Source: Balneolaceae bacterium
Lineage (GTDB): Bacteria > Bacteroidota > Rhodothermia > Balneolales > Balneolaceae
Assembly (NCBI GenBank): GCA_007118525.1
Contig: SKRK01000113.1
Span: 1-5,724 of the forward strand
Direction of reading: 5' to 3'
DNA: 5,724 bases
In this document: positions 5,274 through 5,724 of the stretch, piece after piece
Layout: every line of letters begins with the position of its first letter
How positions within the stretch are numbered: the first letter of the stretch is position 1
Translations under genes and position numbers: made by a program
The notes under the pieces: generated by a model
The model's input: the letters and a program-made list of their open reading frames with translations, nothing else
Database searches by the model: none
What the model was told of the DNA's origin: nothing

Positions 5274-5724
5274 CAATCTCCGGTGGGCATCCACCCTTTT
5301 ACGCTCGCTTTACCAATCCGGAGTGCGCAATGCTGTTATATCTCCGGGGTCCCGATCTACGCCACTTACAATCGCTGCAGCCATACACCCGGGAATTCGT
5401 AAACAAGTTGTTTTAGACGAAAGGTCAGCTGCCTTCATCGCTCTCGGCATCGGTAAGACAACCGGTATACCGGCCATACTGATATGCACGTCAGGCACAG
5501 CAGCTGCAAACTACTTCCCTGCAATTATTGAAGCCAAAGAGTCGGGTGTTCCGATGATCATTCTTTCGGCCGACCGTCCTCCAGCCTTGAGAGGTATCGG
5601 AAGCTCACAGACGATCGACCAGATGAAGCTTTTTGGGGATCATGCGGTCTTCTTTCATGAAGCCGGAGAGCCTCAGCCGGGTGAACTGGATCTGAAAAGA
5701 GTTGACTATCTCGGAAAGCAGGCG
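5266..5724 (+). CDS. menD: MenD (SEPHCHC synthase), N-terminal part, cut by the right edge
   Basis: The frame opens at ATG 5266 and stays open to the last base, giving 153 residues of an expected 550-600. MenD joins 2-oxoglutarate (after decarboxylation) to isochorismate using thiamine diphosphate and Mg2+, forming 2-succinyl-5-enolpyruvyl-6-hydroxy-3-cyclohexene-1-carboxylate. The visible part is the ThDP pyrimidine-binding domain: AVISPGSRSTPLT (23-35), LDERSAAFIALGIGKTTG (50-67) with E52 aligning with the cofactor-activating Glu (E55 in E. coli), ICTSGTAAANYFPAIIEA (73-90) and LSADRPPALRGIGSSQTIDQ (100-119). R30 and R104 sit in motifs that bind the substrate carboxylates in known MenDs. 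Its start overlaps the menF stop in an 8-base ATGAGTAA, typical of translational coupling, so MenF product passes to a co-expressed enzyme. Confidence 0.95.
   Translation, partial: MSNNLRWASTLLRSLYQSGVRNAVISPGSRSTPLTIAAAIHPGIRKQVVLDERSAAFIALGIGKTTGIPAILICTSGTAAANYFPAIIEAKESGVPMIILSADRPPALRGIGSSQTIDQMKLFGDHAVFFHEAGEPQPGELDLKRVDYLGKQA

Noticed and set aside
4932..5498. Minus-strand open frames opposite menF and menD
   Set aside because: They lie antisense to strongly conserved MenF and MenD motifs and show no independent protein features.
1..5724. Mobile element, prophage or defence island
   Set aside because: All recognised genes are housekeeping types; no transposase, integrase, phage, toxin-antitoxin or restriction gene, and no terminal repeats flanking a block, were seen.

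Overview
The window looks like a chromosomal housekeeping segment from a Gram-negative member of the Bacteroidota/Balneolota/Rhodothermota (FCB) group. The case rests on an LptF/LptG-type LPS export permease, two small proteins resembling families typical of that group (DUF3467-like and DUF4290-like), a menF-menD menaquinone cluster, weak or absent Shine-Dalgarno sequences, and AT-rich intergenic stretches. The exact genus cannot be fixed from sequence reading alone; Balneolaceae is a guess. No rRNA, tRNA, CRISPR array, insertion sequence or phage gene was seen.

Layout. (1) 1-438, plus strand: the C-terminal part of an LPS export permease, cut by the left edge. (2) 439-498: a convergent gap with a perfect 20-base palindrome. 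(3) 499-816, minus strand: DUF3467-like small protein. (4) 817-1035: the longest gap (219 bases), holding two different period-7 repeat tracts, one of CTCAGGT units and one of ACTGNNN units. (5) 1036-2022, minus strand: a PLP-dependent cystathionine beta-synthase/cysteine synthase family enzyme. (6) 2023-2152: a divergent promoter region with a 17-base inverted repeat. (7) 2153-3376 and 3382-3657, plus strand: a SpoIID/LytB-domain secreted protein followed 5 bases later by a DUF4290-like small protein, probably one operon. (8) 3658-3818: an intergenic region with a hairpin and a three-copy 9-base motif (one inverted, two direct) just before menF. (9) 3819-5273 and 5266-5724, plus strand: menF overlapping menD by 8 bases; menD runs off the right edge.

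Function. MenF converts chorismate to isochorismate and MenD uses it in the next step of menaquinone synthesis, so these two act in sequence. The other genes serve unrelated envelope and sulfur amino acid roles. No novel defence system or mobile element is evident. The most interesting material is in the intergenic DNA: the two heptamer tracts, the competing hairpins in front of menF, and the symmetric elements at 457-476 and 2090-2106.
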